NCBI RefSeq assembly: GCF_002236105.1 | Contig: NZ_NIWU01000001.1 | Coordinates: forward strand, 558,001-622,000 | Direction of reading: 5' to 3' | Origin: Pseudomonas umsongensis | GTDB lineage: Bacteria; Pseudomonadota; Gammaproteobacteria; Pseudomonadales; Pseudomonadaceae | DNA: 64,000 bases | Shown here: positions 25,387 to 35,568 of the stretch, piece after piece | Position numbering within the stretch: position 1 is the first letter of the stretch | How the letters are laid out: each line of letters opens with the position of its first letter | Notes under the pieces: generated by a model | Told to the model about the DNA's origin: nothing | What the model saw: the letters and a program-made list of their open reading frames with translations, nothing else | The model's database searches: none | Translations under genes and position numbers: made by a program

Positions 25387-26598
25387 TCAGCGATGGGTTC
25401 GTAGCCTGGGGTTTTGCGAGGGCGGTGATTTATGCCACGCATAGCCCTTCGCGCTGAGTTGAAAGGCGTAATCGAACAACCGCTTCATGTACTCTCCATC
25501 GAATTTTTGAGTGCGCGCAACGTTAAAGTCAGAGCCGATGTACGCCAGGTTGAAATGCGCTCCATCCTGCTGCGCCATGCGGTAGATTCGCTCCAGGTCG
25601 CTGATCCCCTGGGTTTGAATCAATGCACTGATGGCTCGGCCGCCGATGCTCAATGTACGGCGCTTGGTCCCGGACCATTGCGGCTCCAGCGTCCCGTTGC
25701 GAATGACATAGAAATGACGTTCGAGACGCAAGGGTACGCCAGCGGCCCTGTTGAGCCCCACGAGCGTGCCAGGTGGGTAAAGAAACACTTGAGTGATGAC
25801 CCCGCCGTCCACGTGCATTTCATGAAACTGCTTGCCATCGACCTCCACATCGATCATCACGGGTGAGACAGCACCCGGAATGCTCATCGACGCGATCATG
25901 ATGTTACGAAACAGGTCGAGCGCTCCCGGTGCCTGGCTTGCGGCAATGGCGCCCATGTTCCAGGTGACGGGTCGGCCTGCATCAAGGTCAGTGGTGCCGA
26001 TCAGCAGGATCCTGCCCTTGGCGTATTGTGCGGCGATCGCCGCCACAATCTGCTCGGTGACGTATTTTGTAATGAGCCGCGACAGTGGCTTGCTGTCCGC
26101 TATGCCGTCGCTGGCAAGACGGGTCAGCACGTTTCGCGAATGAAAAATGTCTTTTGGACCGATTTCATTGCAGACGTGCCGGATCACGCTGTCGTATTCC
26201 GGCCCCAGGTAAGCGAACGGGGCGACCAGGGCACCCGCACTAATGCCCGTGACGACCTTGAAGATTGGCCGTGTGCCATGGGTGGTCCATCCAGCAATCA
26301 GTCCCGCTGCAAATGCGCCTGCATCGCCGCCACCAGAAACGGCCAGCATGCTGGCCGGCGGCAGGATATCGCTCGGCTTACCGGCCTTGGCGAGCACCTC
26401 GCTCTCACGTTTGTTGGATTGAATCGCATCCTGGATGAACGGCGTCAGGTCATGGTCCAGCCTGTAGCGAGCATCGGGAATGCCCGGGATGACCGCTTTT
26501 TCCGTCAAGGTGGGCGGAACAGCGTCACGGCGGGGCAGGCACGCTTGAAGAAATACGTCCAGGGTCGAGGTGCCGGGTTTGAGCGGGAATGGTTTCAA
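25387..26598 (-). CDS. Patatin-like phospholipase
   Basis: The protein has the patatin layout: the oxyanion loop SGGGDAGAFAAGLI (near residue 85), the nucleophile motif GISAG (near 117) and the catalytic Asp in HVDGG (near 270). It should hydrolyse acyl lipids. The N-terminus is odd. The chosen TTG at 26598 follows GGAGGAGG, but the first residues (MKPFPLKPGTS) do not form a signal peptide even though a lipobox-like LQAC follows; relatives I recall are lipoproteins. An earlier TTG at 26631 is also open. The start, or mutation of the signal sequence, remains uncertain. Confidence 0.82.
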   Translation of the reverse strand: MKPFPLKPGTSTLDVFLQACLPRRDAVPPTLTEKAVIPGIPDARYRLDHDLTPFIQDAIQSNKRESEVLAKAGKPSDILPPASMLAVSGGGDAGAFAAGLIAGWTTHGTRPIFKVVTGISAGALVAPFAYLGPEYDSVIRHVCNEIGPKDIFHSRNVLTRLASDGIADSKPLSRLITKYVTEQIVAAIAAQYAKGRILLIGTTDLDAGRPVTWNMGAIAASQAPGALDLFRNIMIASMSIPGAVSPVMIDVEVDGKQFHEMHVDGGVITQVFLYPPGTLVGLNRAAGVPLRLERHFYVIRNGTLEPQWSGTKRRTLSIGGRAISALIQTQGISDLERIYRMAQQDGAHFNLAYIGSDFNVARTQKFDGEYMKRLFDYAFQLSAKGYAWHKSPPSQNPRLRTHR

Positions 26599-26766
26599 AA
26601 CGCCTCCTCCAGTCCCCAAAGTCGACAGCAAACGAGTTCATCGTCCCCTTGGCCATGGCGCCCGATATGACTGGCACGCCCACTGGGCGAGACACGTCAT
26701 TCGAACGCCAGGTAGCTCATTCTGCGCTCCTTTAAATGATAAGAAAACTCATTGGGCGCGCACCCT

Positions 26767-27327
26767 TCAGCGTTTGATCAGGGAAATCTTCGTGCCTTCG
26801 ATACTGATGCCGGCCATCAGACCCTGTTGGTCGAAGATGAACGCGTACGCGTCGTCTTTCAGCGTCGAGCTGGACAGGTTCTTGGCAACCCCTTCATCCA
26901 CCACGACCACGGTTGGCCCTACGCCGATTTCCCAGCCTTTGGTTTCAGTGATGTATTTCACCGCTTTGTCGGTCATCAGGAAAACCACATAGCCATATGA
27001 CTGGGCGCCTGCCTGCAGTCCCCAGGAGCCGCTGACGGAGTTGTAGTAATCCACGACCTTCGAGCTCTTCATCAACACGCCTTCGCCGTAGCTGCCGCCG
27101 AATACCAGGCCGGCCTTGATGATTTTCGGAAAGACCAGAACGGCCTTGGCTTTGTGCGAGATGGTTTCGGAAAAGGGATTGGTCTTGTAGAGCGTCTGCA
27201 ACGCTTGCCGGGAGTCGGTATTGAGATCCTCGGCGGTGGCGGCACCTGCAGTGTTCAGGAAACTGGCCGATGCCAATGCTGCAACCGCGAGCACGGTTGT
27301 CAGGAATAACCGTATTGATTGAGTCAT
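26767..27327 (-). CDS. SYLF-domain (Ysc84-like) lipid-binding exported protein
   Basis: A signal peptide (1-28, ending TAGA) precedes a SYLF domain. The domain has FGGSYGEGVLM near 77, SVSGSWGLQAGAQSYGYVVF near 97, and DAYAFIFDQQGLMAGISIEG near 160. Ysc84-type domains bind phosphoinositides in eukaryotes; the bacterial periplasmic members are linked to envelope lipids without a firm function. The ATG at 27327 gives the only clean signal peptide (186 residues). It lies in the same direction as the patatin gene, 168 bp upstream. Confidence 0.85.
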   Translation of the reverse strand: MTQSIRLFLTTVLAVAALASASFLNTAGAATAEDLNTDSRQALQTLYKTNPFSETISHKAKAVLVFPKIIKAGLVFGGSYGEGVLMKSSKVVDYYNSVSGSWGLQAGAQSYGYVVFLMTDKAVKYITETKGWEIGVGPTVVVVDEGVAKNLSSSTLKDDAYAFIFDQQGLMAGISIEGTKISLIKR

Positions 27328-27754
27328 GTGCGTACTCCGATCAGGGAGCATTGGATGGCAGCAGCAGTCAGCGCCTGTGTCGAAAGGACTGAACTCACTG
27401 AAGGTTATCCGGCGCGCCCAGGAATGTGTGAATTGTAAGCGCCGCGGCTGAAGGAAGCAGGCTTGAGGCCACATCAGTTGCGATGCCATCAATTGTTGTG
27501 ACCACTGAGCGATGGCGGCGTTCAGCGTCAGCATTTTGCTGGGGGGGGCGCTCCTACAGTGCTCGCCGCCGTGAGCCGTGCGATCGCGCCTGCACATGAA
27601 ACGCGTCTCGGACCTCCAGACGTGCACGATACCCTTCCGTTCTCAGGGTATGCGTGCCTTGGCTATGCCGATTTCGTCACCTCCTGCATCAAAAGGCATC
27701 AAGCCTCGTTGCTTCGAGCGGATCACCCTGACAGGTCTTTCCCAGGAGATGACC
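27328..27754. other. Intergenic region between divergent genes
   Basis: About 430 bp between the SYLF gene and the Ldh-family reductase, which point away from each other. It should hold both promoters. A GGGGGGGG run is seen at 27541-27548. No small gene, operator of the hydroxyproline set (GTATAC) or hairpin is visible. Confidence 0.4.
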
Positions 27755-28762
27755 ATGATTCGACTGACCCTGATCGAAGCCCGTGAACTGGCCGAATCGA
27801 TCCTGTTGCACAACGGTTTTAATCTGGCCCATGCGCAAGCGGTGGCGGCGACGGTAATGGCCGGTGAGCGTGATGGCTGCGCCTCTCACGGGTTGTACCG
27901 GATTCTTGGATGTGTCAATTCCCTGCGAGCGGGCAAGGTGTCGGCCGATGCCGAGCCGAGGGTCATCGACCAGGCGCCGTCGATTGTGCGGGTGGATGCC
28001 GGTGGCGGGTTTTCGCAGTTGGCGTTTCAGGCGGGGCTCCCCCTGTTGACCGAGAAAACCCGTGCCAACGGGATTGCCGCGTTGGCGATCAACCACTGTG
28101 TGCATTTTTCCGCGTTATGGGTGGAGATCGAGCAACTGACGGGGACCGGCCTGGTCGCGCTGGCGTGTAACCCTAGTCATGCCTGGGTGGCGCCGGCCGG
28201 GGGGCACTTGCCACTGTTCGGCACTAATCCCATTGCCTTTGGCTGGCCGCGCGGCGGGCAAGAGCCTTTTGTATTCGACTTTGCCACCAGCGCCATCGCT
28301 CGCGGCGATATCGAACTGCATCGACGAGCCGGCAAGGCGATCCCCGAAGGGTGGGGAGTGGATGGGCAAGGCCATCCGAGCAACGATGCGAGCGTGGTGC
28401 TCGACAGTGGCGCGATGCTGACGTTCGGCGGGCACAAGGGATCGGCACTGGCGGCGATGGTGGAGTTGATCGCCGGGCCGTTGATTGGTGACCTGACAAG
28501 CGCTGAATCACTGGCTTACGACGCGGGCAGCAAGTCATCGCCTTATCATGGCGAACTGATCATCGCTCTGGATCCCCGGCGCTTTTTGGGCGATGCAACC
28601 CAGGAACACCTGGCCAGGGCAGAAGCGTTGTTTCAGGGAATTGAAGGGCAGGGCGCGCGCTTGCCCTCGCAACGACGCTATGAGTCGCGGGCGCGCAGCC
28701 TGGTGGAGGGGGTGCAGGTTCCCGAGGCGTTGTACAGGGATTTGCAGGCACTGCTGGATTGA
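27755..28762 (+). CDS. Ldh-family imine reductase, probable delta1-pyrroline-2-carboxylate reductase
   Basis: The 335-residue protein belongs to the malate/L-lactate dehydrogenase (Ldh2) family: DGCASHGLYRILG near 47, AINHCVHFSALW near 120 and FGTNPIAFGWPR near 160. Homologues beside hydroxyproline genes reduce delta1-pyrroline-2-carboxylate or delta1-piperideine-2-carboxylate to proline or pipecolate with NADPH. Here that would finish the route from 3-hydroxyprolines after dehydration. The ATG at 27755 has AGGAG six bases upstream; another ATG at 27749 is too close to it. It converges on the semialdehyde dehydrogenase gene, 33 bp away. Confidence 0.85.
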   Translation: MIRLTLIEARELAESILLHNGFNLAHAQAVAATVMAGERDGCASHGLYRILGCVNSLRAGKVSADAEPRVIDQAPSIVRVDAGGGFSQLAFQAGLPLLTEKTRANGIAALAINHCVHFSALWVEIEQLTGTGLVALACNPSHAWVAPAGGHLPLFGTNPIAFGWPRGGQEPFVFDFATSAIARGDIELHRRAGKAIPEGWGVDGQGHPSNDASVVLDSGAMLTFGGHKGSALAAMVELIAGPLIGDLTSAESLAYDAGSKSSPYHGELIIALDPRRFLGDATQEHLARAEALFQGIEGQGARLPSQRRYESRARSLVEGVQVPEALYRDLQALLD

Positions 28763-28795
28763 AAAGGAAACGGGCGCCCATGGCGCCCGTTCGGT

Positions 28796-30376
28796 TTACA
28801 GCGACTGGCGCTGGAGGATGCCATCGACCAGGCGATTGAGGCCCAGTGGGTTGGCGTTCTGAAGCGCTTCGGGCAGCAAGGTGTCGGGGCAGTTCTGGTA
28901 GCACACCGGGCGCAGGAATCGCTCGATGGCCAGGGTGCCGACTGAGGTGCCACGGGCATCGGAAGTGGCCGGGTAGGGGCCGCCATGTACCATCGCATCG
29001 CAGACTTCGACGCCGGTAGGGTAGCCATTGAAGAGCACACGACCGACTTTCTGCTCCAGCAGCGGCAAGACGCCTGTGCAGATTTGCAGGTCGAGGGTTT
29101 CTGCTATCAACGTGGCGGTCAGTTGACCGTGCAAGCTTTGCAACACTTGCTGCAGTTCCCCCGCATTGGCGACTTCAACCAGCACGGTCGTCGGGCCGAA
29201 TACCTCTTCCTGCAGCAGCGCATCACTCTTGAGCAGCAGGCTGGCGTCGGCCTTGAACAGTTGTGGTCGGGCCTGGTTGCCCAGCTGTTCTTGACCGGCC
29301 AGGTGGGTCACCCCTGGATGACTGAGCAGTGCCTGTAGCGCTTTTTTATAGCTGGCAAGGGTTCCGGCGTTGAGCATGGTCTGGGGCGGTTGCTCGCTCA
29401 TCAGACCACTGAGCAGCGCTGTGAAAGCGTCGAATCGCGGTGACGAGATGCCGATGACCAGGCCGGGATTGGTACAGAACTGACCGCAGCCCTGGACCAC
29501 CGATGCCACCAGCTCACTGGCGATTTTTTCGCCACGAACCTGCAAGGCTTGAGGCAACACCACGACCGGGTTGATGCTGCTCATTTCAGCGAACACCGGA
29601 ATCGGTTGTGATCTTGCAGCGGCCATATCGCACAGGGCACGGCCGCCCTTGAGTGAGCCGGTGAAACCAACAGCCTGGATCGCCGGATGCTTGACCAGGA
29701 TTTCGCCCACGCCGGAGCCGTAGATCATGTTGAACACGCCCTTGGGCATGTCCGTCTGCTCGGCGGCGCGAATGATCGCATCAGCCACCCGTTCGGCAGT
29801 TGCCATATGTCCACTGTGGGCCTTGAACACCACCGGGCAACCGGCGGCCAGGGCGGCAGCGGTATCGCCACCGGCGGTGGAGAACGCCAGGGGGAAATTG
29901 CTCGCGCCGAAAACGGCGACCGGGCCGACACCGATTCGATACTGACGCAGGTCTACCCGTGGCAGTGGTTGGCGTTCGGGCAAGGCGCGGTCGATGCGCG
30001 CTCCGTAGAAATCACCACGACGCAGGACTTGGGCGAACAGGCGCATCTGGCCGCTGGTGCGAGCACGCTCACCCTGTATGCGAGCGGTTGGCAGTGCCGT
30101 CTCGCGAGTGACCAGGGCGACAAACTCATCGTCAAGCGCGTCCAGTTGCGTGGCGATGGCCTCGAGAAACTCCGCACGGCGGCTGGCCGGCAGGTTGCGA
30201 AAGGCCGGGTAGGCGGCTGCGGCGGCCTGGGCGGCGGCGTACACTTCTTCTGCGGTGGCTTGCATGAACGAGAAGGGCAGGGCTTCGCCAGTACTTGCAT
30301 CATGGCTTCGCAGCGTGATGCTGCCGACGGCGCTGCGTGTACCGCCGATGTAGTTGTGACCGAGGATCTCAGGCAT
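28796..30376 (-). CDS. 2-oxoglutarate semialdehyde dehydrogenase (NADP+), hydroxyproline type
   Basis: The 526-residue aldehyde dehydrogenase carries FGASNFPLAFSTAGGDTAAA near 156, the NAD(P) region GFTGSLKGG, the catalytic Glu in FAEMSSINP near 265 and the catalytic Cys in GQFCTNPGL near 303. Length and the long N- and C-terminal extensions fit the type III alpha-ketoglutaric semialdehyde dehydrogenases induced by hydroxyproline. It performs the last step to 2-oxoglutarate. It follows the MHS transporter gene after a 102-bp REPIN, and the deaminase, transporter and dehydrogenase probably form one transcription unit. Confidence 0.92.
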   Translation of the reverse strand: MPEILGHNYIGGTRSAVGSITLRSHDASTGEALPFSFMQATAEEVYAAAQAAAAAYPAFRNLPASRRAEFLEAIATQLDALDDEFVALVTRETALPTARIQGERARTSGQMRLFAQVLRRGDFYGARIDRALPERQPLPRVDLRQYRIGVGPVAVFGASNFPLAFSTAGGDTAAALAAGCPVVFKAHSGHMATAERVADAIIRAAEQTDMPKGVFNMIYGSGVGEILVKHPAIQAVGFTGSLKGGRALCDMAAARSQPIPVFAEMSSINPVVVLPQALQVRGEKIASELVASVVQGCGQFCTNPGLVIGISSPRFDAFTALLSGLMSEQPPQTMLNAGTLASYKKALQALLSHPGVTHLAGQEQLGNQARPQLFKADASLLLKSDALLQEEVFGPTTVLVEVANAGELQQVLQSLHGQLTATLIAETLDLQICTGVLPLLEQKVGRVLFNGYPTGVEVCDAMVHGGPYPATSDARGTSVGTLAIERFLRPVCYQNCPDTLLPEALQNANPLGLNRLVDGILQRQSL

Positions 30377-30415
30377 CTAAAAGGCTCCTGTCAAAAAAGG
30401 GGTAATTCAACTCCT

Positions 30416-30517
30416 CTGTAGGAGCGAGCATGCTCGCGAGGCACTCAAGGGCACCGCGTGAATCCAGAATGCACGCGTCATCGTTGACGTCCATCGCGAG
30501 CATGCTCGCTCCTACAG
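30416..30517. repeat. REPIN (paired inverted REP elements)
   Basis: CTGTAGGAGCGAGCATGCTC at the left is matched by GAGCATGCTCGCTCCTACAG at the right, 60 bp apart. An almost identical copy lies at 51701-51802. It sits between two genes of the same unit, four bases from the transporter stop codon. Confidence 0.9.
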
Positions 30518-30520
30518 GGT

Positions 30521-31915
30521 TTACGCCAGTGAGTCGGCGCGACGTGGGGTCGTCGCAGGCGAGGCCAGCGCCGCAATCCGCGCAGCAGACTCGGCATCCA
30601 CCGTGTGCAACGATTTGCCACGGGTTTCCCGGGTCAGCCCGACGGCCACGATGGAGATCAGCGAAGCGCCGACCAGATAGAGCGCGATCGGTGTCGAGCT
30701 GTGGTACTTGTTGAGCAGGGTGATCGCGATCAGTGGCGCCAGCGAGCCCGCGAAGATCGGCGCCACCTGGTAGCACAGCGAGAGTGCGGTGTAGCGCACG
30801 TGGGTCGGAAACATCTCGGCCATCAGCGCCGAGTAGGGCGCGTAGGTCATCGATTCGATGGCCAGGCCCAGGGTGATGGCCGCCATGATCAGCCAATTGT
30901 TGCCGGTGTCCATCATCGGGAAGCCGACGAATCCCCAAAACGCGGTGAGTACTGCACCCACCAGGTAAACCGGTTTGCGCCCGACCAGATCCGACAGATA
31001 ACCCATCAACGGAATCAGGAAGAAGTGCAGCAAGTGAGCGCCGAACATCAGCAACAGAATCTCTGACGTGTCCTTGTGCACCACCAGTTTCAGATAAGTG
31101 ATCGAGAAGGTCACGACGGTGTAGTAGAGGATGTTCTCGGCAAACCGCGCGCCGATACCGACCAGCACCGAACGCCAGTGGTGGCGCAGCACTTCGACCA
31201 CGCCCAGTTGCTGATGCCTGGTCTGCGCCTGACGAGCCTGGGCCTCCTTGAAAATCGGTGCGTCATCGACACTGGTGCGAATCCAGTAGCCGATCAGTAC
31301 CACCACGGCCGAGAACCAGAATGCTACGCGCCAGCCCCAGGCGAGGAATTGCTCCTCGGACAGGTTCGACGACAACAGCAGCAGGGCAACCGTCGCCACC
31401 AGGTTGCCGGCTGGAACACCGGCTTGTGGCCAACTGGCCCAGAAGCCTCGACGGTTGTCCGGGCAGTGCTCGGACACCAGCAAGATCGCACCGCCCCATT
31501 CGCCGCCAAAGGCGAAGCCCTGGATCAACCGCAACAGCACCAGCAACACCGGCGCGGCATAGCCGATCTGGTTGAAGCCGGGCAGGCAGCCCATCAGGAA
31601 GGTGGTGATGCCAACCACCACCAGGCTTAATTGCAGCAGGCGTTTGCGGCCGTACTTGTCACCGTAGTGACCGAACACCAGCCCGCCCAGCGGACGGGCG
31701 AGAAAGCCCACGGCATACAGGGCGAAGGCAGCGATGATGCCATCGATGGGGCTGTCGGTCTGGCGGAAGAACAACTGGCCGAAGACCAGTGCCGAAGCGG
31801 TGCCATAAAGGAAGAATTCATACCATTCGGCAACGGTGCCGGCCATGGCGGCGGCCACGACACGTTTGAGTCCCGAGGGTGTGGTTGCGCTAGACGGGTG
31901 TTGAGCGTTGGACAT
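30521..31915 (-). CDS. MHS-family (MFS) metabolite:H+ symporter, hydroxyproline locus
   Basis: The 464-residue protein has twelve helices and the MHS signatures [20 protein letters not shown] near 22, [13 protein letters not shown] near 90 and [20 protein letters not shown] near 140. MHS members take up organic acids, proline/betaine and similar compounds with protons. Its place between deaminase and dehydrogenase genes points to hydroxyproline or a related compound as substrate. The ATG at 31915 was chosen; the open frame extends further upstream but is not membrane-like. Confidence 0.9.
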   Translation of the reverse strand: MSNAQHPSSATTPSGLKRVVAAAMAGTVAEWYEFFLYGTASALVFGQLFFRQTDSPIDGIIAAFALYAVGFLARPLGGLVFGHYGDKYGRKRLLQLSLVVVGITTFLMGCLPGFNQIGYAAPVLLVLLRLIQGFAFGGEWGGAILLVSEHCPDNRRGFWASWPQAGVPAGNLVATVALLLLSSNLSEEQFLAWGWRVAFWFSAVVVLIGYWIRTSVDDAPIFKEAQARQAQTRHQQLGVVEVLRHHWRSVLVGIGARFAENILYYTVVTFSITYLKLVVHKDTSEILLLMFGAHLLHFFLIPLMGYLSDLVGRKPVYLVGAVLTAFWGFVGFPMMDTGNNWLIMAAITLGLAIESMTYAPYSALMAEMFPTHVRYTALSLCYQVAPIFAGSLAPLIAITLLNKYHSSTPIALYLVGASLISIVAVGLTRETRGKSLHTVDAESAARIAALASPATTPRRADSLA

Positions 31916-31986
31916 GCTGGCGTTTCCTGTAGATGCGCAAAAACAGGCAGCCGGGACGGGTCCGCGAAGACCCACCCGGCAATCAC

Positions 31987-32904
31987 TCAGAGACCGACGT
32001 CCGGCAAGTGCGGACGGTTGGCCAGGGCCTTGGCCATGATCTGCTCGACAAAGACGCGATCGGCTTCCGGCAGGGCCAGGCGTGGCGGACGGGTCAGGGC
32101 GCTGCCGCGACCGGCGATGGCTTCGCACAGCTTGATGCACTGCACCAGGTCGGCACGGGCGTCGAGGTGCAGGATCGGCATCAGCCATTCGTAGATCGGC
32201 ATGGCTTCGGCATAGCGTCCGGCCTTGGCCAGGCGGAAGATGGTTTCGCCCTCTTTGGGGAATACGTTGGACATGCCCGACACCCAGCCTTCAGCGCCCA
32301 CGGCGAGGCTTTCCAGCACCACGTCGTCGAGGCCGGCGAACAACACGAAACGGTCTCCCACTTCATTGCGAATGTCGATGAAGCGGCGAGTGTCGCCCGA
32401 GGAATCCTTGAAGCACACCACGTTGTCGCAGTCGGCGAGGGCTATGAGGATGTCCGGGGTCACGTCGTTTTTGTAGATTGGCGGGTTGTTGTAGACCATC
32501 AGCGGCACGTCGGCGTTTTTCGCCACGTAACGGTAATGCTCGGCGGTTTCGAACGGCTTGGAACCGTAGACCAGCGCCGGCATTAGCATCACGCCATCGA
32601 CGCCGACCCTGCGTACCGCGTTAGCGACCTTGGCCGCTTCCACGCTGGTGAACTCGGCTACGCCGCAAATCACCGGTACACGGCCGCCCGAGGCCGCGAC
32701 CGCGACTTCGGTCACGGCAATTTTTTCGGCGGCACTCAGCGAGGTGTTTTCGCCTACCGAGCCGCAAACCACCAGTCCTGATACGCCGTCGCGGATCACG
32801 TTGGAAATGACTTCATGGGTTTTTTCCAGGTTGATGGAGAAGTCATCGTTGAATTGAGTGGTCACCGCTGGGAACACGCCACTCCAGTTAACACGCTTGC
32901 TCAT
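31987..32904 (-). CDS. lhpC: DapA-family delta1-pyrroline-4-hydroxy-2-carboxylate deaminase
   Basis: A 305-residue DHDPS/NAL-family TIM barrel with Tyr138 (in VYNNPP), the Schiff-base Lys166 ([12 protein letters not shown]) and the GSVGEN loop near 48. In hydroxyproline clusters this family deaminates delta1-pyrroline-4-hydroxy-2-carboxylate to 2-oxoglutarate semialdehyde and ammonia. The gene starts its own unit: a GTATACGA palindrome lies 28 bp before the ATG at 32904, presumably an operator of the GntR regulator. The transporter and semialdehyde dehydrogenase genes follow. The symbol follows P. aeruginosa usage as I remember it. Confidence 0.9.
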   Translation of the reverse strand: MSKRVNWSGVFPAVTTQFNDDFSINLEKTHEVISNVIRDGVSGLVVCGSVGENTSLSAAEKIAVTEVAVAASGGRVPVICGVAEFTSVEAAKVANAVRRVGVDGVMLMPALVYGSKPFETAEHYRYVAKNADVPLMVYNNPPIYKNDVTPDILIALADCDNVVCFKDSSGDTRRFIDIRNEVGDRFVLFAGLDDVVLESLAVGAEGWVSGMSNVFPKEGETIFRLAKAGRYAEAMPIYEWLMPILHLDARADLVQCIKLCEAIAGRGSALTRPPRLALPEADRVFVEQIMAKALANRPHLPDVGL

Positions 32905-32931
32905 TGTTGCCTCCAGATTGTTTATTGTATT

Positions 32932-32944
32932 TCGTATACGATAT
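32932..32944 (-). promoter_or_regulatory. Putative GntR-type operator before the deaminase gene
   Basis: TCGTATACGATAT at this place is identical over 13 bases to the site before the ABC binding-protein gene (38881-38893) and close to the one before the GntR gene. A half-site TTGTAT precedes it. Confidence 0.65.
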
Positions 32945-33029
32945 TGAAAGTGAAAGAAATCAGCCAGTGGTTTGTTTACGTTTTCGGGTGTTTTTTCGGG
33001 CCGTTGGTCGGGGATCAGCGATTGAGCAT

Positions 33030-34058
33030 TCAGGCACCCGGCCAGGTGTCTGACAGTCGATAGCCTTGTGGCCACGGATCGCTTGGGTCGAGCAGTAATT
33101 GATGGGTACCGGTAATCCAGGCCCGCCCGGAAATGCACGGGTAGATGGCGGGGCGCCCGGCCACTTCGGTCAGCGAGTCAATACGGCAGTGGAACGCTGA
33201 GCCGATGATCGAGCGACCGATAAATCTGTCCCCAACGCCCATCAAGCCTTTGGCCTGCAACACGGCCATCCGCGCGGAGCAGCCAGTGCCGGTAGGCGAG
33301 CGGTCGATCTTGCCCGGTTGAATCACCACCGCATTGGCACCCGTGGCAATGCCCTGCTCACGAACGATGGGCGCGGCGATCTGGCAAAAGGAAATGTGCG
33401 ACCAATCGGGGTTCAGCGGATGGACAAAGCCCAATTGCTCATTGGCGGCCCGGGTGATTTTCAACCCAACCGCCACCAGGTCGGCCGCTTCATCGGGGCT
33501 GATTGAAAACCCCAGGTCCTGGGCATCGGCGATCACAAAGCTGTCGCCGCCGTAGGCGGTATCGACCTTGAGCGTGCCGACACCTTGCACTTCGATCCAC
33601 GCATCGAGCCGATCGGCGAAGGACGGCACGTTTTTGATTTCCACCCGTTCGACCTTGCCATCACGGCAATCGGCGACGGCTTCGATCAGGCCGCCGGGTG
33701 CTTCGAGCACCAGCCGGGTTTGCGGTTCGGTCATTGGCACGATACCGGTGTCGAGCAACACGGTGGCCACGCACAATGAGTTGGAGCCTGACATCGGCGG
33801 CGTGTCCGCTGGCTCCATGATGATCCAGGCCATCTGCGCCCGCGGGTCCTTGGCCGGCACCAACAGATTGACGTGTCGGAACACTCCGCCCCGGGGTTCG
33901 TTGAGTACGAAGTTGCGCAGGGTTTCGTCTTTGGCAATCCAGCGCGATTGTTCCCACACCGTGGCGCCGGGCGGTGGTGCGACTCCGCCGACAATGACGT
34001 CGCCGACTTCACCTTCGGCGTGGCAACTGACTACATGAATCACTTTCGATGAACGCAT
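33030..34058 (-). CDS. Proline racemase-superfamily protein with Ser/Thr in place of both catalytic cysteines
   Basis: The 342-residue protein has the proline-racemase fold blocks ([32 protein letters not shown] and [20 protein letters not shown]). Where epimerases have Cys in MCGH and Cys in SPCGTG, this one has Ser90 (PPMSGSN) and Thr256 (SPTGTG). A second-site Thr is the mark of trans-3-hydroxy-L-proline dehydratases, but those keep the first Cys. It may therefore be a dehydratase-like variant or another lyase acting on a proline derivative. It ends the unit led by the ABC binding-protein gene and is separated from the ATPase gene by a REP pair. Confidence 0.82.
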   Translation of the reverse strand: MRSSKVIHVVSCHAEGEVGDVIVGGVAPPPGATVWEQSRWIAKDETLRNFVLNEPRGGVFRHVNLLVPAKDPRAQMAWIIMEPADTPPMSGSNSLCVATVLLDTGIVPMTEPQTRLVLEAPGGLIEAVADCRDGKVERVEIKNVPSFADRLDAWIEVQGVGTLKVDTAYGGDSFVIADAQDLGFSISPDEAADLVAVGLKITRAANEQLGFVHPLNPDWSHISFCQIAAPIVREQGIATGANAVVIQPGKIDRSPTGTGCSARMAVLQAKGLMGVGDRFIGRSIIGSAFHCRIDSLTEVAGRPAIYPCISGRAWITGTHQLLLDPSDPWPQGYRLSDTWPGA

Positions 34059-34088
34059 TCTCTGCTCCTTGTGTTGACTGTTCGGGCC

Positions 34089-34182
34089 TCTTCGCGGGCA
34101 AGCCCGCTCCCACAGGTTTATGGATTGGCTCGTGATTGTGTGTACACCACCAAATCCTGTGGGAGCGAGCCTGCTCGCGAAG
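34089..34182. repeat. REP pair (inverted)
   Basis: CTTCGCGGGCAAGCCCGCTC and GAGCGAGCCTGCTCGCGAAG face each other around a 40-bp spacer, with CCCACAGG and CCTGTGGG at the inner sides. It belongs to the TTCGCGGGCAAGCC REP class of fluorescent pseudomonads. Confidence 0.85.
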
Positions 34183-34192
34183 GGGCCACCGG

Positions 34193-34915
34193 TTATTTCA
34201 CCGATTTGAGAAACGCCGCCGTCTCGGCATGCACCGGATTGCCGATCACCTGATCCGGCGAGCCGATCTCATGCACCAGACCGTTGCGAAAGAACGCCAC
34301 GCGGTCGGACACGTCCCGCGCGAAGCGGATCTCGTGAGTCACCAGCACCATGGTCATGCCGTCCTCGGCGAGCATGCGCATCGTATCCAGCACTTCGCCG
34401 ACCAACTGTGGGTCCAGAGCCGAGGTGGCTTCGTCGAACAGCATGTAGTCCGGTGACATGGCCAGGGCGCGGGCGATGGCCATGCGTTGTTGCTGACCGC
34501 CAGACAGCTTGCCGGGGAAGGTCTTGAGTTTGTCGCCCAGGCCCACGTGGGTCAGCTGCCGTACCGCCAGTTCCTCGGCGCAGGCCTTGCTTTTACCCAG
34601 CACTTTGCGCGGCGCCAGCATGACGTTTTCCAGCACAGTCAAATGCGGAAAAGCGTTCCATTGCTGGAACACGATGCCGATCTTCTGCCGCAGGCGGTTC
34701 AGGTCGGTGGCGTTGTGATGGACCTCGACGCCGTCGACCCGGATGTTGCCTTTCTGGATTGGCTCCAGGCCGTTGATGCACATCAACAAGGTCGATTTGC
34801 CAGAACCGGAGCCACCGATGATTGACACCACCTCGCCCTTGCTCACCGTGAGGTTCACTCCCTTGACCACTTCGAGATTGCCGAAGGATTTGTGTACGTT
34901 CTCGATCTCAATCAT
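34193..34915 (-). CDS. Polar amino-acid ABC transporter ATPase
   Basis: The 240-residue ATPase has Walker [12 protein letters not shown] (near 33), the Q-loop, the signature [16 protein letters not shown] (near 138), Walker [11 protein letters not shown] and the switch His in VTHEI. It resembles GlnQ/HisP. Its start overlaps the end of the preceding permease by eight bases, so it is in the same operon. With the two permeases and the periplasmic protein it forms a complete importer, most likely for hydroxyprolines. Confidence 0.93.
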   Translation of the reverse strand: MIEIENVHKSFGNLEVVKGVNLTVSKGEVVSIIGGSGSGKSTLLMCINGLEPIQKGNIRVDGVEVHHNATDLNRLRQKIGIVFQQWNAFPHLTVLENVMLAPRKVLGKSKACAEELAVRQLTHVGLGDKLKTFPGKLSGGQQQRMAIARALAMSPDYMLFDEATSALDPQLVGEVLDTMRMLAEDGMTMVLVTHEIRFARDVSDRVAFFRNGLVHEIGSPDQVIGNPVHAETAAFLKSVK

Positions 34916-35558
34916 TTTCTTGCCACCTTCTTTCCAGACGAGCGCCCAGGCGTGCGACCACCAGGCTCATGACGTAGTAGATAAGGCCCGCGATGCACAG
35001 CACCACCAACGGTTCCTGGATGCGGGTCACGATGGTTTGCGAGGCGCGCAGCAGTTCGACGATGCCGATCCACATCACCAGCGCGGTGTCCTTCATCACG
35101 CCCAGCACCAGGTTCAGCCAGCCGGGAAAGGCCACGCGAGTGGCCATCGGCAGGACGATCCAGCGCAGGTCCTGCAGGAAGCTCAGGCCCAACGAACGAC
35201 TGGCGCGGCGCACCGTGAACGGCACCGACAGCACGCCGCCGCGCACGATTTCGGTAAAGTACGCCGCGGTGTAGACCCCCAGCACAATGCAACCGACGCT
35301 GAAGGCGCTGATGTTCAGGCCGACGATGCTTTTGAGCGAGTTGAACAGGACGAACTGGATCAGCAACGGCACGCTGCGAAACACGTCCAGCACCCAGGCC
35401 AGCGGCAGGCTGAGCCGTGGGAACAGGGCGCGCAGCAACCCGAACAACAGCCCTGCAATGGAACCGAGAATGATCGCCCAGAACGTCAATTGCAGCGTGA
35501 CCCAGGCGCCGTCGAGCAGGAACAACAGGTCATTGGAGGAAAACTCGGTGGAAAACAT
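34908..35558 (-). CDS. Polar amino-acid ABC transporter permease (second)
   Basis: A 216-residue HisM/GlnP-type permease with about five helices. The EAA loop reads SLGLSFLQDLRWIVLPMATR, near residue 130, and contacts the ATPase. It begins ten bases after the other permease ends and overlaps the ATPase gene. It pairs with that permease as a heterodimer. Confidence 0.92.
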   Translation of the reverse strand: MFSTEFSSNDLLFLLDGAWVTLQLTFWAIILGSIAGLLFGLLRALFPRLSLPLAWVLDVFRSVPLLIQFVLFNSLKSIVGLNISAFSVGCIVLGVYTAAYFTEIVRGGVLSVPFTVRRASRSLGLSFLQDLRWIVLPMATRVAFPGWLNLVLGVMKDTALVMWIGIVELLRASQTIVTRIQEPLVVLCIAGLIYYVMSLVVARLGARLERRWQEND

Positions 35559-35568
35559 GGACAGCTCC

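Noticed and set aside
31627..32194. 187-residue plus-strand frame over the MHS transporter start
   Set aside because: Antisense shadow of the transporter and deaminase region; no family resemblance.
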